Below, in pieces: positions 9,202 to 21,631 of a stretch of DNA of 64,000 nucleotides. Origin of the DNA: Spinellus fusiger. Taxonomy: Eukaryota; Mucoromycota; Mucoromycetes; Mucorales; Phycomycetaceae. Within the stretch, counting starts at the first letter, position 1. The number at the start of each line of letters is the position of its first letter. Location: contig JALLLS010000002.1 of NCBI GenBank assembly GCA_025094145.1, forward strand, positions 124,001 to 188,000, in the 5' to 3' direction. The translations under genes and the position numbers were made by a program. The notes under the pieces were generated by a model. That model was given only the letters and a program-made list of their open reading frames with translations, searched no databases and was not told where the DNA came from.

Positions 9202-11287
9202 GTAAACCTGTTGTACTAAAGATATTTATTTATTTATTTTCAACTTTCTATAATCACGGATAACAAAATGACATTTTATTGTTTAGTCTTTATAGTCAAT
9301 TTTTTTATATATAAAAAAAAGGAAAAAAAAAAGTTGACTAACCTCCTATATCTTGACTTGTCTTGAAATAAAAATAAAAGGGTTATGAATCGTACAGCCG
9401 TTGTCTGTTTATTGTATTCTTCTGTAAAATAATATTGGTGAGCTCCCTAAATGTTTATTCTTCTAGAACCTTAAAGATAATAAAATAACTAGATAATAAC
9501 AAGATAAGATAATAAAATTAAAATAATGAATAGACAGTTCATTGACAGAAAATGCCTCTATGAAAATGCCTCTGAAAATGACAATGTAACTTTCCACACT
9601 CTATTCGTCTCGCCCATCAATTTTTTAATAATACACAAATCATTCCACCCGATAAGTATCTATCTTCATTCAGAACTCTACTATTTACAGGTATCTATCC
9701 TCGTGCTGTTTCTGGCAGTAGAACTACTTCAACAAAGAACTCAGCTTATTATATTTGATATTCATATAAACCAATAGATAAGAGCCAATGAGCCACGGAT
9801 GGCTGTCAATTATTTATCCTCCATTATCAATGAATATAACCAAACTGAAATTCATCTTGAAAATATATTTGGATACTAATGTCTACTAAAATGGCCTGTT
9901 CATCCACAGTATATGTTGTAGAGTGTTCTTTACTAAAGAAGAAGAAAAGAGAATTCATCTTTTACTAAGCTATGGTTCTCTAGAATCATTCTTATATATT
10001 GTTTCATATTGTTGTACGTCTATGCTCACTCTTACTATTTTATAAAGAAAAGAACAAATGTCACATCCTTGGTTGCTATTCCATCTATTTTTGTTATAAA
10101 AGAAGAGCATAAAAGGGCATTTATCTTCAAAGAGCGATAGACTATCATTTGAAATAATATGTCTTCCAGATCTTTTTGTAGTCAAACAAGAAAAATGAAT
10201 AATGGTATGTTGTAAGAAAACACCTCAAAGACTTGAATATACCAACTCTTTTAGTACTGTTTATCTTTCCTTTTTTAGTGCATATTGCTAAATATTGAAT
10301 GTGAGTGCCCTTTGACTGTAGCTACTCTCAGCCCCCTCTTTTTTTATATCTATAATTATTTTACTGTTTTATGGTTAGAATTCGACATCATCTTTAAGTA
10401 TGGCACTAGCTTTTCTTTAGCCTTTCCTTATTCATCCTATATTCATTTTCCTCTCTCTCTCAATTCTGCTTGAGGCATTTGTTGATGAATCTTATACCAC
10501 CAGAATTGCAATTGCAAAAGAGAAAATCAGGTACATATTCATTCTACAGCTATGCAACGCCCTGAAGACAAGCGAAATACCTTTTTATTATAGTTGGTGG
10601 TGAAAGGCCCCTAGAAACAGGGAATAGGTGGTCATAGTCATTTTATGTTACTACGCAATGGGGCAATAAGGACATTGCATTTCAAGAAAGATCGGCATTA
10701 TTGCGAGTCGATCAGATTTATGGATTCTGACAATTTCATTCAAGTCCATGCATACAATGCATGACTGTCTTATATCTATCTTCATAAAGACTTGAATCAT
10801 TTTACAACTTTTGACCTTTTTAATACCTTTTTTAATACCTTTTTTATTATAAGGTATACTAATAATTGTAATACATAGACACAACAGAAATAGACAAGGT
10901 TCACTTGTCATTGTCAGTATAGTTTGAGATAGTATACAACTGAGTAAACTATGAGAGTAGGTCTGATATCAACCATTGAGTTGCAATGTGTCGATAGAAT
11001 ACGGGTCATGAATCTCCTAAATGCATTCAGGCATCATGATTTCTGTGCAGGGAATACATTGGAGTACTAAAACTGATATATTTGCTTTCTGATCAGACCT
11101 CTTGACCATGGATAGCACACATTAATGTAATATTGAGCGGATGAACATTCTCTTAATCTACTGATCTATTGATTAATTCAATCAAACCTATTCAACTAAG
11201 GAAATAATATGGCATTCAGATCCTATAAAGCACAGTTCTATTTATCAATTGATAACAGTAACTTGTTTTATTGTACTCTATCCTCAT
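9202..11287. other. intergenic DNA, no supported gene
   Basis: Only short, compositionally biased frames. One minus-strand frame (10651-10911) ends with two Cys-x2-Cys pairs (CIVC and CPYC, about 30 residues apart), but it lacks a plausible gene context and I do not call it a gene. Confidence 0.45.
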
Positions 11288-11289
11288 TA

Positions 11290-13334
11290 CACACCCAAAG
11301 ATCTTTAGGGTATAAAAATAAATAGTCGAAATACAATTGTTTAAAAATGACAAATCGATTTGAAAAGGTGTGAAAATAAATTAAGACATATTCATGTTAG
11401 TTTTTTAAATAAAGATTATTATGTAGATCCATCTGTAAATATCTGAATCCTGGAGGAAACCACCTTCGATGTAACGATATGATATAATATGAATACGAAT
11501 AAGAAGATTTATTCTTCTCGACAGAAAGGAGCTGGTCTGTGGTGACTATTCAAAGCCTCTTCTGCAATTGTATAGATATTCTTTTCAGCATTCATATTCC
11601 TGTTCCAAACAATTCCATAACCTTGGCAAGCGTGGATACTGTTGAAATTTACTAATACCTTGGTGAGATTATGTGTGCTACAAGTGTGGCAGATCTTGAG
11701 AACAAAAAACAAAACAAAACAAAAAACTATTAGAAGAGCTTTGCATATTAGGTGAGAGATCAATCCTGCTTACCCTTGATGTAAGGAACTCATCGATATC
11801 AACTAGAAGATGATCTCCATCTTTTTGTCTTTTCTTCAATGATTGATGTAAAAATCTTGTCAAACCCTCTTGATTCATTCTTTGTGTTGTTTGTTTTTCT
11901 TTTCATGTAAGTGGAGAGTCTCATGTATACAGGTGGATATTTTTTGTCTACCCGTCTATCTTGAGTCCTTTCAAGTCAAAGACTGTATTGAATAGATATA
12001 GATTCTCTTGGTAAGTGCTTTTTGATTTTAAACCAGATAGCAGTGGAAGATTTTTCAAATCTATTATTATGAATCTCCACTTTAAGGAAGGTACTGGAGA
12101 CAATGAGAATAGATGAGGTAGTCTTTCTTGTGAGTTTTGCTATTGATCTTGCTCTTGAGTTTCTTGCGGTTGTGGTTGAGCTTGTCGGTGATTTTAGTGT
12201 AGTTGCTCACATATTCTTTAAATCTCTCTGAGCATTAGAATGTAAGCACCAGGATTAGTAGATAAACGAGCTTCAGTAAATGGTTTAGGAGTATTAATTA
12301 TAGACAGCTCTGTAGATAATGCGTCTATATTAGCCTTTTGATCATTTGAAGTAAGTACAAACCAGGAATTATTTTGAATATAAAAGAAAGAATCGAAGCC
12401 AATGTTACAACTCAATCCCTGCATTTATTGTTTAACATAATGTGTTATCCTTAAGCCCACAGTATTTGCAGTATAACACTGCTTAAGAAAGATATATTAT
12501 AGGACTCACACGGAATTAACTCTAGTGGTTATTGTCCATAAAATAGAACCAAACTCACTTATGTTAAGAGCAGTATAGATATTCATTGGATCAATATTCA
12601 TAATCACTTTAACAGCTAACTCATTGTAACTGTTCTCAATAATAGTACTTAGTTCCTACTAAGTATTAGAGATAATACTATCCTTTAAGCCCAAGACAAA
12701 TAGAGTGTGAATTGTTTGACTTGTTTGACTTGTGGATTTTATGAGTGGAGGCTAATGAATGCATCACTAAAATAATAGATGAAACATTATTATTTGTTTT
12801 GATATTCTCCTCTTTTTTTATTTCTCACATTGTCCATACAACTTAACACTCAAGTACTTGTCAAGATAAGCATAACTAAGTAAAGTAATTAGTGTCTTTA
12901 TCCAAGCTTGAGCTTATTGTAATCTAAAAGACACTCATTGTATTTTTTTTTTGTTAAGTAGAGGCTTTCAGGTCAGTTCCAGGTGATATTTTCTTCCCTC
13001 TATACTGACCATGGTGTCTAGGGTATACTCCTGAGCATAGTTATCTACCTCTCAAGAACAAATCACAAGTAATTTAGGGTATAGATTCTATTGCTATGAG
13101 GAAATTTACTTATGCAGTGGCTATAGTCATACTATAGTATTAGCTATATTATTATAGTAACTAATATATTTTTATTGATAATACAATTTTATATTGAGGT
13201 ATCCACAAAAAGAAATAAAAATTTGGATACTTGCAAACCTTTGATTTTAAAGGAGCTCTCCATAAGAGAATCATTTGCATTATTTAAAAGGAATGTGTGT
13301 TACCTCTTGAAAGCCAGAAAAATCTCCTGGTGTG
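11290..13334 (-). mobile_element. TA-flanked TIR element carrying a Fanzor-type gene, copy 2
   Basis: Bounded by TA at 11288-11289 and 13335-13336. The left tip is CACACCCAAAGATCTTTAGG and the right tip CTCCTGGTGTG, giving an imperfect TIR of about 20 bp. It contains, on the minus strand, both a central and a C-terminal portion of a Fanzor-type gene (11509-12424), followed by the shared tail (12426-13334). At 2045 bp it is the most compact complete copy here and shows the family layout best: tip, 3' flank, nuclease gene reading toward the left end, tail, tip. Confidence 0.78.
11509..12424 (-). pseudogene. TnpB/Fanzor-type RNA-guided nuclease, broken (copy 2)
   Basis: Read on the minus strand from 12424: a frame ending PGAYILMLREI; a very basic helical stretch in another frame (NHNRKKLKSKINSKTHKK); then a frame with LFSLSPVPSLKWRFIIID and FNTVFDLKGLKIDG; then GLTRFLHQSLKKRQKDGD and VDIDEFLTSR. 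After an intron (11695-11773, 79 nt) come ICHTC, ACQGYG and NRNMNAEKN, with the stop at 11509-11511. The central part resembles the pre-RuvC region of Fanzor proteins. It is clearly dead: several frame changes and stops, one zinc Cys replaced by Tyr, and the RuvC-III catalytic Asp replaced by Asn. The stretch between the central and C-terminal parts, where RuvC-I should lie, appears deleted. Confidence 0.82.
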
Positions 13335-13336
13335 TA

Positions 13337-15159
13337 GATAGGAAAAGTGGTAAACATGGAAAGATACGGAACAGTCCTATCTTAGTATTCTCAGATACCA
13401 AGCAATGATTACTCTATAGTGCATTCATTGTACCCTGTTCCATTATGTTATTTTCTGTTCTGTTCTTTGTTTAGATAGGCACGTCTTGTTAATAACACTG
13501 CTTACCAAGTCAAAAGGGTCAGTTGTAGGAGTTTGCTGTGAGGTTTTTTCTTTGACTCAAGTCCTGCACAGTACTAGAATCTCTACTTGTTAAACTATTT
13601 AGAATACAAATAAAACTGGACATTTCTTATGGGTGTTTCTAAACTAGCTATATGTTCAATAGAAAATAGAAGAAAAAGGTATATGTGTCTGCTGTTAGTG
13701 CTGGAAGGGGGAGGGGGTTCCCTTTGATTTTTCTCTGATAAAAATCTCAGTCTTACATTGGACTTGAAAGAACACTACACCACCTAGAGTTGGCATTGAA
13801 TTTTATCAGGTTCATGCTAAAGCCAGTATTGTTGTTATCGGGGGCAATAACCAAATGATATAGAAATTCCAGTAATGAAGATGACGCCTCTGTTTTTGTG
13901 ATATGTAAAAAAAAAAGGATCTAGACACTAACCTATCTATCCATACTCTGTCTATTTTATCCCATCACTAGTGCTATCTCTCTTATTGTGTTTTTCACTC
14001 AAGAGCATTGATTGGATCAGTCTTTCGTGTCCATCCACCAAGAACTAAAGAATGAATTCTATCCATAAAAGATAAGAGTGAGCTTTTGTTTTTATATATA
14101 TATATAAAAGAAAGTATGATTAAGTACATGATATTGTCCACTATGACATTCTCTCTAGAGTATGGCGTGCAGATCCCATAGTGTTGATAGTTTTTATTGT
14201 AGGGTAGCAGTGGAGATAACAAAATGCATAACTTTCATTTCTTAAGTCACTATGAACACTATCAGGTGCTCCGGAATACCTCCCTTTGTCTTGGCATGGA
14301 CTTGTTAGGCAATAATATTTATTTTTGGTATCTCTGTCTAAACATACAGGCCCATAAGGATTACGTTCCAGTGAATGAAAAATAGACTCCATCGTGGGTG
14401 AATCACCAGTATCGTATGTTCCCCACCATTCTATTGTTGAAAATGTAGAGGCATTAATGAAGTGGGTGCAGTAGATGTGAGTATTAAAAAATACATTAAA
14501 GAAATGTGTTTATGGAGATGGGCAGCTGAGCTTGATGGAGTGGAAGACTGTATGTACTATGCCTGTTCTTTATCATTGTTTCCTATGTTTGCTACGAAAG
14601 ATAAGCAAGATATCTTGAAAATTCATGATAGTTATACACAGTGGCACCATGTTTGCCATAAGATGTGTGTATCTATCAATACAGTATTTTCGGTTGTGTT
14701 TGAGACGATTTGGAATTCTCTTAGACCAAGTTAAAATTGTCTTTAGACATTTGTAAATTTAAGCAAGACGAAACTAATTAGAAACGAGACGTTATAGCAA
14801 CCTCCTGGGATATATTGTACAAGATTGGGAAGCCTATGGGCACTGTGGTCGGCTTATCGTCTACTATTCCTTAATGTCTTAAGATTTACAGTTTAAATCT
14901 GCATAGGTATCCAAGATTTTTCATAGTTTAAATGAGTGAATTACTTTTGTTTTATTATATGTTAATTTTAAATAATAACAATTTACAGTAGTCGCGGAAA
15001 ATAAAGCCTCAAAGGGTAGTTTTTAACCTCAATTCCCAACGGACGGCTTTTTTTTTTCTAATAAAGGGCGGTTTTTAGTTTTAAGAGTGATATAAATAAA
15101 CATTCTAAATAGGCTCACTCTTCAAGCATTATACAATGTATCTGATGAATGCTGATAAA
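13337..15159. other. intergenic DNA with possible decayed coding fragments
   Basis: Two short frames look slightly gene-like but are not supported: a minus-strand Cys-containing frame at 14141-14392 and a plus-strand frame at 14462-14734. Neither matches a family I recognise nor has a convincing start or splice context. Confidence 0.35.
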
Positions 15160-15717
15160 TTAATTTAAGATAATTGAGAGAGAGGCAGTTGGCAATGCTA
15201 CTACATAAATTTCCCTCTGTTTCTGTTTTGTTTTGTTAGAGTAGAATAATGGAATAATCAATGGTCTTTGGGTTAGTGTTCTAGGCGGGCTAGTGAGTAA
15301 TCGGAAGGAGGTGCTTACACCCAAGACAATATATTTCTTTTTTTCTTTATATACTGCCAATCTGGTCTCATTGCTTAACTTGACCACACTATCTCACCAA
15401 AAGCAAAGGTATTAGAGAGTGTTTCTGAAATCATTGGGCTCTATAAAGTCTTTGAGTATATAAAGAGTCTCAACAAAATGAGATACTGTTGTATCCAAGG
15501 TCAATACAAAGACATATGTAATAGAATGAGTGCTAGTCCATTGAATATTATTGATAAATAAAATCACTGATAAATAAGATGAAACCTGTACGTAGATCCA
15601 AGATACAGAGAGCACAACCAAGTACAAACACCTGTTTGTACTCTTATAACTACTAGACGAGAAGTCAGCAGTGTAACAATGGCAATCGAGAAGTATATAA
15701 AGTGTTGTATTATTCAC
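15160..15717 (-). CDS. possible small membrane protein gene, two exons, unrecognised
   Basis: Two consecutive minus-strand frames (15412-15717 and 15160-15387) could be exons of one gene. The first has two hydrophobic segments (around LYLVVLSVSWIYVQVSSYLS and THSITYVFVLTL) typical of membrane helices. The second is basic and ends in a hydrophobic stretch. The junction near 15370-15420 is not a clean GT-AG intron, and I recognise no family. It may be a real small transmembrane protein, a decayed one, or chance. Confidence 0.2.
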
Positions 15718-15729
15718 TAAAAGTCATCT

Positions 15730-17842
15730 AATTTCTGATAAAGTTCTATCATCTTTAGTCTCTTTATTTGCAATTTGGATAAATCAGACACTATAATGTC
15801 TTTAAACTGAAAATATGTGCCAAGTAACCCCATCTTCCTCTCAAATCCATGTATAAAATACTCCTTAATTGCTTGTTGATATTATTTATTATGCATATTT
15901 TTCTTCTAGTTTTTTCTTCTTCTTTCGATTGTTGTTGCTTTAAAATGGTATTGTTTGCACCTTGTATTTTTCTGATTATTTATTTTTCTATGCATTTTTC
16001 CCCTAAATAACTAAGTAATCCTACATCGTCCTCATCAAACTGAAAATGTAATAATTCATCAAAAGAGTTCATTGATAGTAGACAGATTCAAAAGGCTGGA
16101 TGGAGAGACTTTATTTGATCACATGCTTTTAGAATTTCATTGTAGGTTGATGCTGAAATTAATTGTATATACGAAGCCAAAATGTTCAGAATTCAATAAG
16201 TTAGCTGTCTGTGAGAGACAAAGTCTTAACAATTTTGTCCATATCCAATCTTCTTTTTTTTTTTTTTGACAAACTAGGCTAGCAGCCTTATGCAATAAGA
16301 TAAATGGCAGAGTTGGATAACTAGAAATTGGAATATTTATGTGCTGATAGATTTCGGTATTCAGCAATCTTTGTTTTACTTTTATTGCCAAAATACTTGT
16401 GTAAAAATTCAATATTCTATCAGGATCCAAAAACTATTATTACTTTGTTCTTCCTCACTATCATATTCAATGTTATCATCTTGCTGTACAAAATTGTTGA
16501 GAAATGACTGGGCGCGATAAGTGTATTTTCCTAGAGCAATCATTGTGTTGACAGTGCATTGGAGATTTACCTCTCTAGGCGCTGAGAATATCTGAAGTAT
16601 CTCTTTCGAAACAAATACTGGCAGTTTTGGGGACTTTCATAAGTTTTACAGTTGATCTTATGCTAAATGTTATGTGGTTGTATGTATTAACCCAGTGTCA
16701 CATTAGAGTTATAGCGTTAGAAGCCACTTTATTTGCTGATGGATGAACTATTTCAATTTTCTTTTTTGATTAGACCTTTGGCCATGTCCTTGGTGAGATT
16801 ATAAGTTGAAAATGAGATGTTTTTCTCTTGTCTTGAGACAATAAAAGTAGTGTAGTAGCTATTCGATGCATTTGAAAAAACCCCGGTGTTATCTTTTGAA
16901 CTGGAATTTATATTTATTTATATATATATTGCTGGATCGTCTTATGGAATAGGGTATAGAGTCAAATGAAGTCAGATTGAGCAGGATGTCGATAATGAAG
17001 AAAACATATATTATGTATTGTCTAGGATGTCAGCTTTTTTCTTTCTTTCTGTAAGTCTTTTATTAGTCTAGTGAAGATCTTCAACACAATGCTCAATAAT
17101 TATTTCGTTTTTTCCACATGAAAAAATAAAATAAAAACGAAGCTGCTTAATTCTATTTTGTTTTTGCCTAATATAACTTTCCGTAATAGCTGAATCCATC
17201 TCATGTAGTGACTTTTTCATGCCTACTTATGAATAAATGTATAAATATATAAATATATAAATGTATCAATGTATCAATCTATAAAACCCCACCCATGAAT
17301 GTGAATAATGTTCTAGAATGGCTTCAAGAATGAACTGTTTTATAACCCATGAACATGTCAAGTCGAGGAATTCCCGTGAGAAATGAAAATAAACAATCTT
17401 TCTATTGACATTCTCAGTGAGATATCCCTGCCACAAGACATGCCCATGAAGATGCACACACGCGCGCAGAGAGAGAGAGATGTAGGGAGAAAAAGACGTT
17501 ATTCTGTTTGTCTCCAACCCACTCGACACCAAGCCTAAGCGTTTTTACTGTTGTCCAAATATACTCATACTCCCCTTACATGCAATGCTCTCTCCTGCAT
17601 GCAGTCACTCATCGCACCCAGCAGCGAATTATATATATCTTTATGAAAAAGACTAACGTATAGGCATAAAGAAGTACAAGGACAGAAAGAGAAAGAAAAA
17701 AAAATCAATGATCTACATATTTCAAGTGACATGGACAATGCAAGAGAAGCTGGGAGAAGAGAGTGGTGGTGGTGGTGGTGGTGGTGATATTGGTGATGAA
17801 AGAAGAAAAAGGTGGTGGTGGTGGTTGGGAGGCGAGTGTTGA
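15730..17842. other. intergenic DNA with a decayed minus-strand coding trace
   Basis: Between about 16430 and 16640 the minus strand reads LPVFVSKEILQIFSAPREVN and then a frame ending in an acidic stretch (SEEEQSN). This looks like old coding sequence of unknown origin, followed by stops. The stretch 17760-17830 is a GGT-rich microsatellite beside the 3' end of the next gene. Nothing else is supported. Confidence 0.3.
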
Positions 17843-19339
17843 TTAGCGAGAAGGAGATGCTGAAGATGTGTTGGACCACAGAAAGGAAGTAGCCCAATGA
17901 GCAATCTGTCCCATAAAAGAGCTCCTTTGCTGGTCCATACGCTGAATATGCACCACCTTTTGGTAACTAGAGGGTGGGGCATTGGGTTTATCTGCATCCA
18001 CAGCATCCAGAGTACAAGATTCACTCAGAGGTGGAGATTTGGGGGATACCTGAGGACCAGGTGGGCGGACATGAGTTGGGCTGAAAACAGGTGGGGTGGA
18101 TGTAGGAGGATTCTTGGAGACAGACTCGGCAGTATTTTCTATTTGAAATAGTTGAACACTCCTGGGTCCTGCCGACACAACTGTCTCCTGAATGAGTACA
18201 TCGTCTTGCTCATCGTTGGTGTCCCAGTCGTCCTCCTCATACGTCTCTACATCTGTAGGGGGAATGACATCGTACACACATGACTGTCCTTCCCAATGAA
18301 TGGCCTGTACATGGGATGATGTTTGAAGTGACTGGGTGGGATTCACTACTGACATGATGCTTCTATCGTCATCCTCGTCACCCCACGAGGAGAGAGAGTC
18401 TCTTCTTTCGCACTGAATACCAGCCAGAGTCCCGTAAGACACGGGAACAGAAGAAGAGGCAGAGGAGAGAGAGGAGACGTCTGTTTCGTGCTCAGAGTGG
18501 GAGCTGTTCTTAAGGCGTGCTGGTGCAATCATCTTAATAGAACGAACCCGGTGGTGTGCAGTAGAGTTCTCTTCCTCATCGCTCTGATTGATTTCTAGAC
18601 GACCCCCATCAGTTTCTTCTGAGTTTCTTCTTGAGTTGAGGTCTTTTTTATCATTCAAGGCAATGCATTGCTCCACCTGCTGGTTGAATCTTAGTTTTGG
18701 TTGGCGGTGAGTAGCAATCACAGAAGGAGAAAATGCCTCGAGCTGCTTGTTAGCCTCTGCTATAGAAAGAGACTGTTTCGAGGTGGAGAGGGTGTCCATG
18801 TGTATTTCTGACGCAGATCGCTTGAGAATGTCTGACATGGTCACTCGTTTAAGGGCTGATTTCAGTGGACGGGTCTTTGGTGTGGAATGGAGGGGTGGAA
18901 ACAGTGGAGCGGGTGCAGGTGAAGTATTTGCTGTCATAATAAGACCAAGTGTATCCTGTGTACAGGACACCTTTGGCTTGGCGTATCTATCGTCATGATT
19001 TCTAATCACAGTGTGAAGTGGACCGTAGAGCCATGTCACGTCGCTGTCTTTGAGCCTGTGGTTTGGGTTTACTCATAAGAACAACCAACAAAAGACCACT
19101 CACCAATTCAATGTCTCTGGGCTTATGGTCTTGAGTTTGTTCTTTTGTTTAATCCATGTGCGCCAAGAAGCGTTTTCCAGCCGAATACCGTTGATAATGT
19201 CCTTTTTCTGCTTTGTCATGACTCTCCATGAGGCTGCCAAGTCCATCTCATCAAATTTATACGAGAGATAGTCCACGCACATTTCTGGTGACCGTACGTT
19301 GCGCTCATAATCGTCTTCTGCTGCTAATTTCTTTGGCAT
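17843..19339 (-). CDS. Reg1-like PP1 (Glc7) regulatory subunit, DUF1752 domain
   Basis: Two exons: 19104-19339 and 17843-19055, joined by a 48 nt intron (19056-19103) that restores LNWLKDSDVTWLYGP. The N-terminal 100 residues are a DUF1752 domain (CVDYLSYKFDEMDLAASW, RLENASWRTW, SPETLNW), as in Reg1 and the AreA N-terminus. About residues 180-195 hold LRFNQQVEQCIAL, matching the PP1-binding region of Reg1 (F-x2-x-VEQCIA). The rest is acidic and Ser/Pro-rich, likely disordered, with a GDEDDD block and YEEDDWD. In yeast, Reg1 directs Glc7 phosphatase to Snf1 and so controls glucose repression; the same role here is inferred. At about 480 aa it is shorter than yeast Reg1 (1014 aa). It is transcribed away from ETR1. 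Confidence 0.87.
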
Positions 19340-19556
19340 GACAAAGAAGGATGAGGTCAGATGGCGTCTTGATGGACTGTGATTTTATTTTTATAACTAT
19401 TTTATTTTATTTTATTAATTTGAACCTCCGATGATGAGGCGTGTGGCAGGTGGGATGAAGGACAAGTTCAGATTCTTTTGAGAAAGAGAGCGGACATTGA
19501 CGCCGCCTTCTTCACTTGCGCGTAGATTTCTTTATTTCTACAAGTGATCTGTTGGT
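19340..19556. promoter_or_regulatory. shared divergent promoter region, Reg1-like gene and ETR1
   Basis: The two start codons are 217 bp apart and face away from each other, so both promoters must lie in or near this gap. An AT-rich core (TTTTATTTTATTTTATTAA, about 19402-19420) could serve as the nucleosome-free region. No TATA box with the usual spacing was found for either gene. Confidence 0.5.
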
Positions 19557-20948
19557 ATGGCTTGTCTTGGAGTTCTCAAGTCGTCTGTGTTTCTGCGTCG
19601 TCAAGCCCCTGTAGCCATCCGACATTACTCGAGTACTGCTCAGTCTGTTCAAGCACTCGTCTACAGTCAGCACGGAAGTCCTTCTAAAGTGTTAAAGTAG
19701 AGTGCACCTAGCCTGCAGACCTATCCCACCTAGCCTAGAGAAATGGTTCTTGTGCATTTAGTAACCTATTCCATGGCATAGATGGCATACCTATCCACTG
19801 GCACCACTGACAAAATCAACTGTGCATGTCCAATTCCTGGCGTCTCCTATCAATCCTGCCGATGTGAACCAGATACAGGGTGTGTATCCTGTCCAGCCTC
19901 CGTTTCTCCCCCTCCACGGTCTGGAGGCTGCGGTGGGTGGTAATGAGGGCGTGGCAAAGGTCGTGGCTGTGGGTGAATCTGTCCGTGATGTGTGTGTGGG
20001 AGATCATGTCCTTGTTGCAAAGCCAGGCTATGGCACTTGGCGTACTTATGCTGCTGGTCCACCTGAGGATTTCCAAGTGATCCCCAAGAGCCATGCATTG
20101 TCTCTCGTGCAACAAGCCACTCTCTCGGTGAATCCATGCACTGCGTATTGTATGCTCAAGGATTTTGTCACTCTCCAACCAGGTAAGGGATCAAGGTAGG
20201 ACAGAGATCTTTTGCTGATGAATTTGACTCAGGGGATTTCATCCTTCAGAATGGAAGCAACAGTGCTGTTGGACAGGCTGTAATACAAATAGCCAAGGCA
20301 TGGGGGCTAAATACAATCAATGTTGTGCGTGACAGGTATTGGAAAATACAAGACATACAGCAAGGATGATATCTATGTGACTGTATAAGTGAGTGTAACT
20401 AATGCAAGAGTGTAGGCCTGACTTGGAGTCACTGCGCAAAAGATTGACAGCCATGGGAGCTACATACGTCATCACCAACGAACAGCTGACTTTACAAGAG
20501 ACAAGAGCAAAAGTAAAACAGTGGGTGGGAGACAAGAAGCTACTGCTGGCATTGAATTGCGTGGGAGGAAAGAGTGCAACTGAAATGGCACGGTATCTAA
20601 GGTAACAAATCACACTTCAGGAAGACTTCATACTCAGCTGTTAGTGACAATGGACAGTATGTGACATATGGAGCCATGGCACGCGCCCCTCTGTCGCTTC
20701 CTGCCTCCATGCTGATCTTTAAAGATATTGCTTTTCGTGGGTTCTGGATGACTAAATGGGCAGAAACACACACAAAAGAAGAAAAAGAGAGGATGCTCTG
20801 GGATCTTGTGTCACTTATGGAAACCAAACAACTGGCAGAACCGCATTGGACTCCAGTGGCGTGGCATCCTGACATTACTCTTCATGCGGTAGACCAAGGC
20901 ATCCAAGCATTTGGCAAGGGTAAACAAGTCATTCTGTTTGAAGAATAA
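19557..20948 (+). CDS. ETR1: mitochondrial trans-2-enoyl-thioester reductase (MECR/Etr1)
   Basis: The start at 19557 gives an Arg/Ser-rich mitochondrial presequence ([16 protein letters not shown], then RHYSS). The first intron joins KVLK to WHTYPLAPL. The main exons give [38 protein letters not shown], the nucleotide-binding loop [31 protein letters not shown], and the end [11 protein letters not shown]. This is the quinone-oxidoreductase-like MDR family member that carries out the NADPH-dependent last step of mitochondrial fatty acid synthesis (needed for lipoate and respiration). Four introns are inferred, for example after LQPG and before DFILQNG. Catalytic and cofactor motifs appear intact. 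[11 protein letters not shown] matches the conserved substrate-site segment of Etr1. Confidence 0.93.
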
Positions 20949-21121
20949 AGAATAAAATTGAGCCTTCAAACCCATCCATAGACAAAGAAAAAGAAAAGAA
21001 AAAGAAAGAAAAAGAGAGGGAGAGAGGGAAAGTGGATGGTTGCCATGCCATCATGCATTTGCTATAAACAGACGATTCTGTGGCACATGAACTGTGCGAC
21101 ATGGACCTGTGCTACTGTAAA

Positions 21122-21128
21122 TATAAAG
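21122..21128 (+). promoter_or_regulatory. TATA box of the Q-rich small protein gene
   Basis: TATAAAG lies about 80 bp upstream of the ATG at 21203, followed by a C/T-rich leader (CCTTTCTCCCTTTTTC), a common fungal promoter arrangement. Position and context only. Confidence 0.4.
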
Positions 21129-21202
21129 CACAGCCCTTTTCGCCTTTCTCCCTTTTTCTTTTCTTTTCTACTTTCTATTTTTCATTCTTCTCTTGTACAT
21201 AA

Positions 21203-21631
21203 ATGGTTATTCTCATTCTTGCCCCTTACCCAAAGAAGCCTTCTACACTTCGAACCGACCACCACGATCAGGCATTTGAATTTATTGGTGAAGATGTTCA
21301 GGATGCCTGTCAAGAATTAAGGCAAATTCTTGCCCATTCTAGACAGCAGCACCAACAGCAACAATATCAACAGCAACAGCAACAGTATCTCTATCAAATG
21401 CAACTCCAACAGCAGCAGCAGCAGATCATGGTGCGTCCTTGTAAGCCTATGGAGCAGCCTATTGTCCGTACGAGCAATCCTCTTCCTCAAGACTCTAGTT
21501 TTATTCCTCTCCATCAGGCTGTGTCTCATTTGCAAGTCTCAGAATGCCCTGTGAAGCACCGTCCCAGATCCTACAGTGTAGGGGACCATAGAAACCAACT
21601 CATTTACAAGTCCACCAGTCTTGTCCACTAG
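21203..21631 (+). CDS. small glutamine-rich protein, unknown function
   Basis: Single exon, 142 aa. Residues about 1-45 form a possible folded part (HDQAFEFIGEDVQDACQELR), followed by about 35 residues of Gln with Tyr/Leu (CAG/CAA mix) and a basic, Ser/Pro-containing end with HRPRSYSVGD, a possible kinase site (RxxS). The codon mix in the Q tract includes both CAA and CAG. It lies 254 bp downstream of ETR1 with its own TATA-like box. I do not recognise the family. The protein could be a small regulator, but no function is claimed. Confidence 0.6.
   Translation: MVILILAPYPKKPSTLRTDHHDQAFEFIGEDVQDACQELRQILAHSRQQHQQQQYQQQQQQYLYQMQLQQQQQQIMVRPCKPMEQPIVRTSNPLPQDSSFIPLHQAVSHLQVSECPVKHRPRSYSVGDHRNQLIYKSTSLVH

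Noticed and set aside
17565..17897. His-rich minus-strand frame downstream of the Reg1-like gene
   Set aside because: Caused by the GGT/CCA microsatellite in the 3' region; no splice joins it to the gene.
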